From CAZVYN01 sp964631125 (GTDB lineage Bacteria; Eisenbacteria; RBG-16-71-46; CAIMUX01): 39,915 nt of DNA. Each line of letters starts with the position of its first letter. The stretch's first letter is position 1. Shown one piece after another: positions 1-9,348 of this stretch. The position numbers were made by a program, and so were the translations under genes. The DNA lies in contig CAZVYN010000032.1 in assembly GCA_964631125.1 (NCBI GenBank), forward strand, positions 1 through 39,915. Direction: 5' to 3'. The notes below the pieces were generated by a model. The model was not told where the DNA came from. It made no database searches and was given only the letters and a program-made list of their open reading frames with translations.

Positions 1-149
1 ATCTCATGTTGGAAACAGACCCATCCTTCAGGCTCACTTCATGTTGGAAGAGGCTCCGAGTTGACCTGGCCGCCCGATCGGCCTACGCTCTCGTGCGTCC
101 GATTCTCGCCAGGAGCACGACACCCGCGCCACAGGAGGACTCGCGACCG

Positions 150-1961
150 ATGACTTCCACCACCCGATCCCCGCACACGAGTCGCGCGCACGCGTCGCGG
201 CTCGTGCCTCGGCTTCTGCTCCTGCTGGTTCTTCTTCCCGCCGCGATCGCGTTCCTCCCGGCGACCGCCCTCGCCACCCAACCTCTCCCCGACGCCGAGC
301 TCCATGCCTCGCCCAACGTGACCGGTCCACGCGGCGGTCCGGTCGAGTGGCCCACCTCGCGGATCAACTACATGTTCGAGCTCGATCAGCTCGCGGCGTT
401 CATGGACACCTGGCAAGAGGACACGCCGGGCGCGAACTTCGGGGGGATGATCGAGGCCGAAGCGGGGCCGCTGGGCGGCGTCATCCAGACGGACAACACG
501 CTCGAAGCGATCTGGGTGTGGTCGAAGTACACCGAGCTCACCGGGCGGACGACCTACTTGCAGAACATCGCCGACGCGTGGATCTACTCTCAGAACTTCC
601 CGCCGTGGTTGGAAGAGGGGCCGGTGGCCGGGTATTACCGCGCGCACAACTGCGCCTGGGCGCTCACCGCGGAGATGGCCTACCGACAGGCCACGGGCGA
701 CACCGCGTTCCTCACCTATGCGCAGACTTCCGCCGACTGGATCGTGGCGCATCCCCTGACCATCACGCAGAGCCAACGACTGAACGCGTTCGTGCAGGGT
801 TGGACGTCGGGCAATCTCTATCTCTACGGCGAAGAGCGCTCGAACAACGGCTGGATGAACTCCGCGCTCACGCTCGCGCAGGCCGTGAAGGGCTTCATCG
901 ATCCGAATCCGACGGCGAACCTCGCGCTGGAGAACTGGGCGATGTCCTCGGGCACGATGGTCTGGGGGATCTGCAACTCGCTCTACCGCGCCAACCCGAT
1001 CGCGGGCGCGCTCTGGATCGCCGGCAACGGCGCGTTGGTCGACACCTTCCAGCCCTGGTACGACGTCCCCGCCGATAGCTTCGACTGGGACAACTCGTGG
1101 AACGTCGCCTATCTGAACGCGCACTTCGCCATGTACGACGTGACCGGCGACCCGCAGTGGTTCACCAACGGTGAGAACCTCACGCGGCAACTGCTCTCCT
1201 ATGACGACGCCGATGACGACGGCGGCATCCAGGGCACCACGCAAGATCCGAACACCGAGGACATGTCCTGGGTGAGCTGTTACCTGACCAAGTTCGGCGT
1301 CGTCCGCATGATCGGTGAGCCCAACGACGTCGACGCCGGGACCTTGGCCTTCGAGTCATTGAGCGACGGCCAACAGATCCTCTGGCCGGTCGGGGCGCCG
1401 ATTCCGATCACCGCTCAGGTCACCAACTTCGGACTCGACGATCTCCAAGACGTTGTCGTGCATCTGGACGGACCGGTCACGGGCGAGGTGACGCTCGATC
1501 TCGCGTTCGCCGAGCGCGCCTCGGTCGAGTTGCACGCCGGCTGGACCCCCGCCGCCCCGGGCGAATACGTCTTCACGGTGTCCACCGAGATCGCGGGGGA
1601 CGAAGACGCCGCGAACGACGCGCTGACCATCACGGTGCAGGTGACCAATCCGGCGGCGGTCGAAGGCGGACCGCTGGCCTCGCAGGGACTCCGACTGGAG
1701 CCTCCGTCGCCGAGTCCGTTCCAGAGTTCGACTCGAGTCGCGTTCGAGCTTCCCGCTGACTCGCCCGCGCGGGTCGAACTCTTCGGAGCCGACGGGCGCA
1801 ACCTCCGCGACTGGAGGTTCGAGTCCGGACCCGCCCGGCGTGTCTCGGTGGTGTGGGATGGCTACGACCGACACGCCCGGCGCGCGTCGGCCGGCGTCTA
1901 CTACCTGCGCGGTTCGGCCGGATCCCGCACGGGCGTGACGCGGGTCGTGCTCGTGCGCTGA
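150..1961 (+). CDS. Secreted six-hairpin glycosidase-like protein with CARDB-like and FlgD-like C-terminal domains
   Basis: The protein has 603 residues. The open frame extends back to base 6, but the ATG at 150 is preceded by AGGAGG (133-138) and begins a signal peptide (residues about 1-42: Arg-rich start, Leu/Val core, end near ALA). Residues about 60-395 are rich in Trp, Tyr and Asn in helical repeats (TDNTLEAIWVWSKY, HNCAWALTAEMAYR, NNGWMNSALTLAQA), which suggests an (alpha/alpha)6 barrel of the six-hairpin glycosidase type. Residues about 405-500 look like a CARDB/Ig domain (ITAQVTNFGLDDLQDVVVHL), and the last ~85 form a FlgD-like domain ending TRVVLVR. I infer an exported or surface carbohydrate-active enzyme. 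No specific glycoside hydrolase family or catalytic residue can be assigned by eye. The next gene has the same type of C-terminus and may be co-exported. Confidence 0.8.
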   Translation: MTSTTRSPHTSRAHASRLVPRLLLLLVLLPAAIAFLPATALATQPLPDAELHASPNVTGPRGGPVEWPTSRINYMFELDQLAAFMDTWQEDTPGANFGGMIEAEAGPLGGVIQTDNTLEAIWVWSKYTELTGRTTYLQNIADAWIYSQNFPPWLEEGPVAGYYRAHNCAWALTAEMAYRQATGDTAFLTYAQTSADWIVAHPLTITQSQRLNAFVQGWTSGNLYLYGEERSNNGWMNSALTLAQAVKGFIDPNPTANLALENWAMSSGTMVWGICNSLYRANPIAGALWIAGNGALVDTFQPWYDVPADSFDWDNSWNVAYLNAHFAMYDVTGDPQWFTNGENLTRQLLSYDDADDDGGIQGTTQDPNTEDMSWVSCYLTKFGVVRMIGEPNDVDAGTLAFESLSDGQQILWPVGAPIPITAQVTNFGLDDLQDVVVHLDGPVTGEVTLDLAFAERASVELHAGWTPAAPGEYVFTVSTEIAGDEDAANDALTITVQVTNPAAVEGGPLASQGLRLEPPSPSPFQSSTRVAFELPADSPARVELFGADGRNLRDWRFESGPARRVSVVWDGYDRHARRASAGVYYLRGSAGSRTGVTRVVLVR

Positions 1962-2066
1962 CCCGACCGCGCGGAATTTCCGTGGGAGTTTCCGCGGGAG
2001 ATGGCGAGAGCTGCTCAAACAGGGGCATCGGCGTTCACGCCGTTACCCCCAAGGAGGAGCCATCGC

Positions 2067-5000
2067 ATGAAGCACAAGCGTCAGCACGCGCGGAGCGGCG
2101 CAGGAATGATCACGGCCCTGGCGTTCAACGCGATCCTGTTCAGCGCGCACCCGACTCGAGCCGCGTTCCTGTTCTGGGACAACCCCGCCGGCGGCAGCGC
2201 CGCTACTTCGAGCAACTGGAACCCGTCCCAGGTGCCGGTCGTGGGCGACGATCTCTTCTTCGAGATCGATGCTCCCTACAGCGTCACGTTCTCCGCTTCG
2301 GTCCCACAGGTGAGGAAGCACCACTATTCGGACGGGACCGTCACGCTGAGCCTCCCATCGCCGCACACCATCCGAGATCAACTGCTGGTCTCGGGCGGCG
2401 CGACCGGCGCGAATCTGCTCCGCATTCCGTCCGGCACGCTCACGATCAGTGAAGGCGGGACGTTGATCGCGAGCGGTTCTACTTCCACCGGCACGATCCG
2501 TGTGAATGGCGGTGCGCTCCGCATGACCGGGCTCGGCCTGGGCGAGGGCGGACTCACGGTCGGGGCGAGCGGCGACGGTTGGCTCGACATCCTGAGTGGG
2601 GGAGATGTCCTCGCGTCACAGGAGATCATCATCGCGTCCGGTACGACCGGGATCGGCCGGATCTCGGTCGCCGGCGCCGGCTCGACGCTCACGACCAACC
2701 CCGGCGCCGACCTCTCGGTCGGCGAATTCGGCGACGCGATCCTCGAAGTGTTCGAGCGCGCGGTCGTGACCTGCGGAGGATCGCTCTTCATCGCCCACGG
2801 CACGAACGGGACCGGGACCATGGAAGTCGAGGGCTCGAGCCTCGGTTCGGACGTCTTCGTGGAAGGACCGCTCGAGATCGGTTCGTCCTCGATCGGAGTC
2901 GAGGCGGGCGTCGCGCTGCTCCACATCAAGGACAAGGGGCGCGTCACGGTCAACAACGTCGTCATGGTGGGAGATCCTTCGCTCGCCAATGCGACGCTCC
3001 GGGTGGATCAAGGCGGCCTCTTGGTCGCCAACGACATCAGCTACCACGACGAGACTTCGATCCTGGACTTTCGCGGTGGGGTGATCCGGGTCGACGGACC
3101 GAACGGCGACTTCGATCCGCCGGGCACGTCGCTCGTGATCAGCAGCACGACCGGCACGCCCCTGCTCGAGCTGGTCGACGGCTCGGAGATGAAGCTCTCC
3201 TCGTCCGTCTCGCCGTTTCGCGCGCTCCAGATCGGCACGACGGGACAAGGCGAGCTCCAGATCCAGAACGGCGCCGCCTGCACGATCACCAACGGCAACA
3301 CCGTGCTCGGCGCGAATGCCGGGAGCATCGGCTACATGACGCTCGACGGCGGTTCGACCTACGACGAGGTCTCACAGATCTACTGCGGGTCGAGCGGAGT
3401 CGGCGCGATCACGGTGCAGGGCGGTTCGACGTTCAACACCTCCAGCTTCTCGCTCGGTCTCGCCGTCGGCGGCGAAGGCGCGGCGGACATCCTCGGGGTC
3501 GGTTCGTCGCTGAATGTTTCCTCGGGGCTCAACATCGGCGGGACCACCGCCGCGCCGGCCGGCGCGGGGATCCTGAGCGCGATGGGCGGCGGCGAGATCC
3601 ACGTGACGGGAGCGGGCGTGAACACGCGGATCTGGAACGCGACCGGCGCGCTGAATCTCTACTCGGGGGCCTCGCTGACCTCCAGCGGCACGGTCGATCT
3701 GCGCGGCATCGCCACCCTCGACGAGTCGACGCTGAACGCTCAGACCGTCGACTTCAACGCGGGCGGGCAACTCGTCGGGAACGGAGTCGTCGCCGCCAAC
3801 ATCCTGGCGGACGACGCCACGTGCGCGATCTTCGCGACAGGTGGACCGTTCACGCTCGGCAACGGGGCCAGCAACTCCGGCTTCGCCAATCAAGGATCGC
3901 TCTCCGTCGGGCTCGAGCACGTCACGCTGATGGACCTGAACGGACCGCTGCTCGGCAACGCGAGCCTGGGCGGCGGCATCCTCGAGTTCGCGCAGACCGC
4001 GACGCTCGCCGCGGGAAAGACACTCTCCGGCGCCGGACTGGTCGACGGGTCGGTGGCCAATTCCGGAACGATCGCGGCGGCTGGAACGGGGCTGCGCTTC
4101 AGCGGCCTGGTCACCGGCGTCGGCCAAGGGATCTCGGGCACGTTGGTGAACTTCCTCGGCGGCGGAGGCTTCTTGGGCGCCGGGACGATCGCGTGTCGCG
4201 TCGATGGAGACGCCGGATCGATCCTCACGGCAAACGGAGATCTCACGGTGGGCAATCTCGCGTCGTCCACCGGTGTGGTGCTCGATGGGCAGCTCCATGT
4301 CGGCGCGCATGACGTGACCTTGCGCGACAGAGACTCCGTCGGGTTGGGATCGCTCACCACGATCGCAGGCGGCCGACTCGAGCACACCTCGTCGGTCATC
4401 CTGGCGGTGGGAGATCGACTGAGCGGGACCGGCACCGTCGCCACTCTCGTGACCAACGGTGGAAGCGTGGCCCCGGGCGCCTCGGCCGGGGAGCTCACCG
4501 CTGCTTCGTTCACGAATCTCGGGACCGGAGTGGTCGAGATCGAGCTGGGCGACCACGACGTCAATGAGCGGGATGTCCTGCGCGTGGCGGATGTGGCGAC
4601 CTTCGCAGGCACGCTGCGCGTCATCGCGCTGCCGAGTTTCGATGCTTCCCTCGGGGACGCGTTCATCGTCTCGACCTACGGGACCCGCGTCGGGACGTTC
4701 AGCAACGTGACCTTCGAAGGATTCCCGGTCGGCGTCACCTTCACGGTCGAGTACAACGCCTCCGATCTGATCTTGCGCCGCGCCCAGGACACCACGGGAA
4801 TCGACGCGCCCGAACTTCCCGGTGTCGCGCTGCCGACCCGAACCGAATTCGCCGGTCTCACCCTCTCGACCGGCGGGGCAGAGTTCGAACTCGGGCTCCC
4901 CGCCGACGCGGAAATTCGACTCGACGTCTTCGACATCCGGGGTCGGCGCGTGGCGCAGCTCGCCGACGGACGGCAGTCCGCGGGATGGCATCGGTACTCG

Positions 5001-5108
5001 CTCGATCGCGCGCCGCGTCTGGCGGCGGGCGTCTTCTTCGGACGCCTCGAGGTGATCTCGGGCGGGCGGCGCGAGCGGCAGACCGCCCGCGTCGTGCTGA
5101 TCCGCTAG
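2067..5108 (+). CDS. Large secreted beta-helix protein with T5SS/PEP-CTERM-type repeats and FlgD-like C-terminus
   Basis: The protein has 1013 residues. The ATG at 2067 is chosen over the in-frame start at 2001 because AAGGAGG (2051-2057) precedes it and a signal peptide follows (residues 1 to about 36, ending near TRA-A). After a segment with WDNPAGG and SSNWNPSQVP, as seen at the start of such proteins, the body is a long series of Gly/Ser/Thr-rich repeats with patterns such as VAGAGSTLTTN, LSVGEFGDAILEV and VQGGSTFNTSS. These resemble the T5SS/PEP-CTERM-associated repeat and predict a right-handed beta-helix. There is no autotransporter beta-barrel. The C-terminus (about 930-1013) is FlgD-like (LDVFDIRGRRVAQL, AAGVFFGRL, ARVVLIR at the end). 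I infer a surface or secreted structural or adhesin protein exported by the same route as the upstream gene. Confidence 0.82.
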   Translation: MKHKRQHARSGAGMITALAFNAILFSAHPTRAAFLFWDNPAGGSAATSSNWNPSQVPVVGDDLFFEIDAPYSVTFSASVPQVRKHHYSDGTVTLSLPSPHTIRDQLLVSGGATGANLLRIPSGTLTISEGGTLIASGSTSTGTIRVNGGALRMTGLGLGEGGLTVGASGDGWLDILSGGDVLASQEIIIASGTTGIGRISVAGAGSTLTTNPGADLSVGEFGDAILEVFERAVVTCGGSLFIAHGTNGTGTMEVEGSSLGSDVFVEGPLEIGSSSIGVEAGVALLHIKDKGRVTVNNVVMVGDPSLANATLRVDQGGLLVANDISYHDETSILDFRGGVIRVDGPNGDFDPPGTSLVISSTTGTPLLELVDGSEMKLSSSVSPFRALQIGTTGQGELQIQNGAACTITNGNTVLGANAGSIGYMTLDGGSTYDEVSQIYCGSSGVGAITVQGGSTFNTSSFSLGLAVGGEGAADILGVGSSLNVSSGLNIGGTTAAPAGAGILSAMGGGEIHVTGAGVNTRIWNATGALNLYSGASLTSSGTVDLRGIATLDESTLNAQTVDFNAGGQLVGNGVVAANILADDATCAIFATGGPFTLGNGASNSGFANQGSLSVGLEHVTLMDLNGPLLGNASLGGGILEFAQTATLAAGKTLSGAGLVDGSVANSGTIAAAGTGLRFSGLVTGVGQGISGTLVNFLGGGGFLGAGTIACRVDGDAGSILTANGDLTVGNLASSTGVVLDGQLHVGAHDVTLRDRDSVGLGSLTTIAGGRLEHTSSVILAVGDRLSGTGTVATLVTNGGSVAPGASAGELTAASFTNLGTGVVEIELGDHDVNERDVLRVADVATFAGTLRVIALPSFDASLGDAFIVSTYGTRVGTFSNVTFEGFPVGVTFTVEYNASDLILRRAQDTTGIDAPELPGVALPTRTEFAGLTLSTGGAEFELGLPADAEIRLDVFDIRGRRVAQLADGRQSAGWHRYSLDRAPRLAAGVFFGRLEVISGGRRERQTARVVLIR

Positions 5109-5214
5109 CTCGAACTTGATTCGGCGCCCTTCTTGCGAAACACCCCGCCGCGACCCCACCGAGGGGTGGCGAATCACAACGAGATAGGCGTTCCAATCGC
5201 CACGGAGGGGGATC

Positions 5215-5808
5215 ATGCGCAACGAACAGGTGAAAGAACTTCTGCTCCAGGCACTCGAAACCGAGATGGGCGGGGTCAAGATTTACAAGATGGCGGTCAA
5301 ATGCGCCGTCAACGCCGACTTGAAGAAGGAGTGGAAGGAGTACCTCGAGCAGACGGAGCACCACGAAGAGATCGTGCGCACGGTGTTCGCCGAGCTCGAG
5401 CTGGATCCCGAAGAGATCACGCCGGGTCGGAAGATCGTGAAGCACATCGGGGACTCGCTCGTCGAGGCGATGGAGATGGCGCTGAAGGCCGGCGACCCGG
5501 CGGCGGCGCAGATCGTGGCGTCCGAGTGTGTCGTCTTGGCCGAGACGAAGGATCACCAGAACTGGTCGCTGATCGGCCAGGTCTCGAAGAAGGCGAAGGG
5601 CGCGATGGAGAAGGCTCTCCGCGCGGCCTACGACGAGGTCGAGAACGAGGAGGACGAGCACCTCTATCACACCGCTGGTTGGTCGCGCGAACTGTGGATC
5701 GAGGCGCTCGGCATGCCGGCGGTGCTGCCTCCGCCCGAGGAAGAGAAGCATGTGAAGACCGCGATCGGCGCGGCGCGGGCGAAGGCGGGTCGTGAGGAGA
5801 TGATCTGA
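5215..5808 (+). CDS. Ferritin-like four-helix-bundle protein
   Basis: The protein has 197 residues with no signal peptide. The ATG at 5215 follows a GGAGGGGG ribosome-binding site. It is nearly all alpha-helical and rich in Glu, Lys and His, with acidic/His patches where ferritin-like bundles carry metal ligands: LETEMGG (residues 14-20), EQTEHHEE (45-52), SECVVLAETKDH in the third helix, and ENEEDEHLYH in the fourth, where E-D-E-H fits an ExxH motif. The first two patches do not form a canonical EExxH, so a di-iron site is likely but not proven. Likely roles are iron or oxidative-stress handling. The gene stands alone, convergent with the efflux operon, with a hairpin between them. Confidence 0.7.
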   Translation: MRNEQVKELLLQALETEMGGVKIYKMAVKCAVNADLKKEWKEYLEQTEHHEEIVRTVFAELELDPEEITPGRKIVKHIGDSLVEAMEMALKAGDPAAAQIVASECVVLAETKDHQNWSLIGQVSKKAKGAMEKALRAAYDEVENEEDEHLYHTAGWSRELWIEALGMPAVLPPPEEEKHVKTAIGAARAKAGREEMI

Positions 5809-5816
5809 GGAAGCGG

Positions 5817-5849
5817 AGTCAGGGGTGGACGAGGCGTCCACCCCTGACT
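5817..5849. terminator. Bidirectional terminator hairpin between convergent genes
   Basis: There is a perfect 14-bp inverted repeat (5817-5830 with 5836-5849) around a 5-base loop. It sits between the stop of the ferritin-like gene and the stop of the ABC permease gene on the other strand, abutting the latter. The stem is GC-rich and there is no clear T-tract, so the terminator role is inferred from position and stability. Confidence 0.7.
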
Positions 5850-6956
5850 TCAGGCCATCGTCTTCTTGAAGGCGCGGGCGCTGGCCAGGACCAACACGGT
5901 CGAGATGGCGAGCAGAGCGGCCACGTTGCCCCAGAGATCCTGGAGCGATGCGCCGCGGATGATGATCCCGCGCGAGATCGCGATGAAGTGCGTGGCCGGG
6001 AGGACCTTCGAGATGTGCTGGAGGAACTCGGGCAACGACGCGATCGGGAAGACGTAGCCCGAGAGGAAGATCGAAGGGAGCATGAACGCCTGCGCGCGCT
6101 GGATCGCCTCCATCTGCGTGAGCGATTTGGCCGAGATGAGAAGCCCGAGCGAGAGCAGCGCGAAGAGATAGATGAGGGAGAGTCCGAGGAGTAGCGGGAC
6201 GCTCCCCTGGATCGGCACGCGGAAGACCGTCGTCATGAGCGACAGGATGACGAGGAGTTGCACGAAGCCGAAGGCCAGGTACGGCAGCAGCTTTCCCACC
6301 ACCACTGCGATGGGCGAGACCGGCGTCACCATCAGTTGCTCGAGCGTGCCGTGCTCTCGTTCCCGGACGATCGAGAACGACGCCAGGATCGTGCCCGAGA
6401 ACATGAGCAGGATCGCGACGAGGCCCGGGATGAGCAGCACCGCGCTGCGCGAATCGGGATTGAAGAGCAAGAGCGGGAACGCGCGGAGCGGCGTCTCGGT
6501 CACTCCGGCGCGACGCGCCAGCTCCTCCATCGACTTGCTCAGCGCCACGCCGTTCACGGCGCCCAAGGTCTGGCCGGACACGCTCGAGTCCGAGCCGTCG
6601 ATCAACACGCGGAAGTCGGCCGGTCCGCCCTCCAGGCGACGACGCGCGTAATCGGTCGGGATCTCGACGCCGACCGAGACTCGTCCCGACACGATCGCCT
6701 CCCGCAACTCCTGCTGCGAGTCGACTTGCAGCGTGATCTCGAACATGTCGGTGTTCTCGAGCTCTTGCAGGAGTTCGCGACTCTCGGCGCTGCGACTCAG
6801 ATCGAGCGTGGCGGTCGGGACGTCGTGCACGTTGGTGTCGATCAACCCGAACAGGATGAGCTGGAAGATCGGGATGAACAGTGCGAAGCCGAGCGCGCTG
6901 CGATCGCGCAGCAAGTGGATTGCCTCTTTGCGGAGGATGGCGAGGAAACCGTTCAT
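5850..6956 (-). CDS. ABC-2 type transporter permease (efflux, YbhR/YhhJ-like)
   Basis: The protein has 368 residues. It is the inner-membrane permease of the four-gene exporter. A first membrane helix lies near residues 20-40 (LGFALFIPIFQLILFGLI), followed by an extracytoplasmic domain of about 130 residues typical of ABC-2 permeases, and five hydrophobic segments from about residue 175 to the end. The motif REREHGTLEQLMVTP, just after the second membrane segment, is diagnostic of this family. The ATG overlaps the stop of the tolC-like gene by four bases (ATGA), indicating translational coupling. YbhFSR-type systems usually encode two permeases. Only one is present here, so it may work as a homodimer. 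Confidence 0.9.
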   Translation of the reverse strand: MNGFLAILRKEAIHLLRDRSALGFALFIPIFQLILFGLIDTNVHDVPTATLDLSRSAESRELLQELENTDMFEITLQVDSQQELREAIVSGRVSVGVEIPTDYARRRLEGGPADFRVLIDGSDSSVSGQTLGAVNGVALSKSMEELARRAGVTETPLRAFPLLLFNPDSRSAVLLIPGLVAILLMFSGTILASFSIVREREHGTLEQLMVTPVSPIAVVVGKLLPYLAFGFVQLLVILSLMTTVFRVPIQGSVPLLLGLSLIYLFALLSLGLLISAKSLTQMEAIQRAQAFMLPSIFLSGYVFPIASLPEFLQHISKVLPATHFIAISRGIIIRGASLQDLWGNVAALLAISTVLVLASARAFKKTMA

Positions 6957-8347
6957 CGGACGCTCTCTTCCAGATCGGCGCGCAGGCTCCCCAGCGCGCG
7001 CTGCAGGTCGACTCGGGCGACGGCGACGCGGAACCTCGCGTCGATGCGCGCGTCTTGCGCCTGCACCCGGCTCGATTGGGCCTCGATCACTTCCAGGTTG
7101 CCGCTGATCCCGTTCTCGAATCGATCTCTCGCTTGCGCAACTTCGAGTTCCGCCAGTCGAAGTTGCTCCTCGGTCACGTCGGCCTGCTCGTTCGCACTGG
7201 CGAGATCGAGGGCCGCCGACCGCACCTCCGCCGCGATGCGATCTCTCAGCGCGCGTTGCCTGCTCTGGAGCGCGCCGAGGCGCGCGCGTTCGCGTTCCTG
7301 CCGTGAGTTCCTTCTCTGGCCGTCGAAGAGCGGCGTCGTCAATTCGAGCGCGAGCTGCCCGGTGGCGTGCATTCGATCCAACGCGATTCCGTCCCAGCCG
7401 TAGTCGGCGCTCAGGCGCAGAGCCGGCAGACCTTCACGGCCGATGCCGGTGATCCGCGCCTCGGTCGCCCGCAGCGACGCCTCGTCGCGTTCCAACTCCG
7501 CGCGGGCAACGAGCGCCCGTTCGACGGCGCCGCCGATGGCGCCGTCGATGGCATCGCCGGTCGCTGTCTGCTCGGTCGCATCGGTCACATCGGTCACATC
7601 GAGATCGTCGGCCAGCTCGAAACGAGACGAAGGATCGATCCCAAGAGTAAGCGCCAATGTAACTTGGGCGCGGTCCCACCCATGCTCGGCGCTGAGCCTG
7701 GCGCTCCGCGCGGCGGTGACTCGGGTCTCCGCCCGCGTCACCTCGATGCCGGCGACCGTTCCGGCCGCCTCGCGATCCCGAGCGGCGGAGAGGAACTCCT
7801 CCGCCAATCGAAGATCCGAATCTCGCGCGTCGCGCGTGGCGGAACTTCGCGCCGCTCTCAAGTAGGCGAGGGCCGCGCTCTGCGCCGCCTCTTCCAACGT
7901 GCGTTCGCGGTCACTGCGGGTCGCGTCCGCGGAATGCGACGCTTCGCGCAGTCGAGACCAAGACGCCAGATCGAGTAGCGGCTGCTGCACCCGCACCCGA
8001 GCCTCGTACCCGTCGAAAGGACCGATCACCTCGTCGGAGCCTGGAGGCGCCGGAAACCCGGACGCCTCCAGGTTGAACGTGCGGGTCGAGCGACGCAGCG
8101 TCAGGTCGACAGCGGGGAGGAAGGCGCCGATCGCCTCGCGGCGCGTGGCGACCGCGGCGTCGATCTCGAACTGGGAGATCTGCGTGGCCGGCGCCGAGTC
8201 GAGGGCGAGGCGCATCGCCTCCTGCATCGACAGGCGCATCGGCTCGGCGGCGGCGTTCCCGCCGACCACGAGTGCGGAGAGAGCGCCGAGAGCACTGACA
8301 GCGCAGAGAGCGGCGGTGAGCCTCGAGCTTCGAGTGGCGGAGTTCAT
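6953..8347 (-). CDS. TolC-family outer membrane efflux protein
   Basis: The protein has 464 residues with a signal peptide (hydrophobic stretch LTAALCAVSALGALSALVVGG, then AAA). It is built as two outer-membrane-efflux repeats of long amphipathic helices rich in Ala, Arg and Glu (SRLREASHSADATRSDRERTLEEA; LRLAELEVAQARDRFENGISGNLEVIEAQS), as in TolC channels. It should form the trimeric outer-membrane duct for the neighbouring ABC pump. The gene overlaps the upstream ATPase gene and the downstream permease gene by four bases each. Residues about 246-270 hold a low-complexity stretch (DVTDVTDATEQTATGDAIDGA), encoded by short direct repeats, in what is usually a conserved coiled-coil. This looks like a recent in-frame expansion. 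Confidence 0.92.
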   Translation of the reverse strand: MNSATRSSRLTAALCAVSALGALSALVVGGNAAAEPMRLSMQEAMRLALDSAPATQISQFEIDAAVATRREAIGAFLPAVDLTLRRSTRTFNLEASGFPAPPGSDEVIGPFDGYEARVRVQQPLLDLASWSRLREASHSADATRSDRERTLEEAAQSAALAYLRAARSSATRDARDSDLRLAEEFLSAARDREAAGTVAGIEVTRAETRVTAARSARLSAEHGWDRAQVTLALTLGIDPSSRFELADDLDVTDVTDATEQTATGDAIDGAIGGAVERALVARAELERDEASLRATEARITGIGREGLPALRLSADYGWDGIALDRMHATGQLALELTTPLFDGQRRNSRQERERARLGALQSRQRALRDRIAAEVRSAALDLASANEQADVTEEQLRLAELEVAQARDRFENGISGNLEVIEAQSSRVQAQDARIDARFRVAVARVDLQRALGSLRADLEESVR

Positions 8348-9348
8348 CGAGCCCCTCCCGCGGCCCGCGCCGCTTGGATCTTGGTCAAACGGACGAAGAC
8401 GTCTTCGAGCGTCGGTGTGACCTCGCGAATCTGTACGGCGGCATGCGATGCGGCTTCCAGTTCCCGCCTCAACTCCGCGTCGGAGGCGCCGGGCTGGAGG
8501 AGCAGATGGAGAGCGTTGCCGAAGATCGTGACGTCTTCCACGTAGGGGAGCTTTCGCGTGTGCGCCATCAGCGCCGCCGCTCCACGTTCACACTGCACTT
8601 CGACGCGGCGCATCCCCTCGGGCGTGACGTCGGGGAGAGCCATCAGGTCGCGCGGCTTCCCCTGCACGAGCATGCGCGAGAGATAGAGGTATCCGACCGT
8701 GCCGCAGCGCTCGGCTTCGTCCATGTAGTGCGTCGTGACCACCAACGTGGCGCCGCGCGCCGCGATCTCGAAGAGCAAGTTCCAGAGTTCACGCCGCGCC
8801 ACCGGATCGATTCCTGCGGTCGGCTCATCGAGGAAGACGACCTGCGGCTCGTGCATGAGCGCCGCCGCCAGCGCGAGTCGCTGCTTCCATCCCCCCGAGA
8901 GTCGGCCCGCGAAACGGTCGAGGTAGGGCGAGATGTGCGTGAGTTCGATCGCCCACTGCTTGCGCGCCGCTCGCTGGGCGCCGTGCAGGCCGTAGATCCG
9001 CGCGAAGAAGTCGAGGTTCTCTTCCACCGTGAGGTCTTCGTAGAGCGAGAACTTCTGCGAGACGTAACCGATGCGGCTGCGAATGCGCTCGTTGTCCTTG
9101 CCGACCTCGATGCCGTCGACGCTCGCTCGTCCGGAGGAGGGCGCGAGGAGTCCGCAGAGGATGCGGATCAGCGTCGACTTGCCGGAGCCGTTGGGGCCGA
9201 GCAGGCCGTAGATCTCGCCGCGCTGCACCGAGAGAGAGACCGAGTCGAGCGCGCGGAACTTGCCGAAGTCCCGCGAGATGTTGTCGACCTCGATGCCGAG
9301 ATCAGATGGGGTGGTCGCCGGCGTCGTGAGCAGGCCCGCCGCGCTCAC
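8344..9348 (-). CDS. ABC transporter ATP-binding protein (drug-efflux type)
   Basis: The protein has 334 residues and is the cytoplasmic ATPase of the exporter. Visible motifs in order are Walker A (GLLGPNGSGKST, near residue 50), a Q-loop region (GYVSQKFSLYEDLTVEENL), a signature variant LSGGWKQRLALAAALMHEP, Walker B (VVFLDEPTAGIDP) and the switch His (VVTTHYMDEAERC). The C-terminal ~90 residues are the accessory domain of DrrA/CcmA/YbhF-type exporters and end in the usual TLEDVFVRLT. The start is GTG at 9348, inside a GTGA overlap with the stop of the adaptor gene, so expression is coupled. Only one nucleotide-binding domain is encoded, whereas YbhF has two fused. Confidence 0.94.
   Translation of the reverse strand: MSAAGLLTTPATTPSDLGIEVDNISRDFGKFRALDSVSLSVQRGEIYGLLGPNGSGKSTLIRILCGLLAPSSGRASVDGIEVGKDNERIRSRIGYVSQKFSLYEDLTVEENLDFFARIYGLHGAQRAARKQWAIELTHISPYLDRFAGRLSGGWKQRLALAAALMHEPQVVFLDEPTAGIDPVARRELWNLLFEIAARGATLVVTTHYMDEAERCGTVGYLYLSRMLVQGKPRDLMALPDVTPEGMRRVEVQCERGAAALMAHTRKLPYVEDVTIFGNALHLLLQPGASDAELRRELEAASHAAVQIREVTPTLEDVFVRLTKIQAARAAGGAR

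Noticed and set aside
39..1244. Long minus-strand open frame opposite the first secreted-protein gene
   Set aside because: Arg/Val/Glu-rich shadow of the high-GC plus-strand gene, which has a signal peptide, ribosome-binding site and domains. The same reasoning removes 3372-5279 (-), 2579-4312 (+), 11205-13007 (-), 18004-19236 (-), 20496-21608 (-), 22198-23640 (-), 24139-24927 (+) and 31557-33137 (+).
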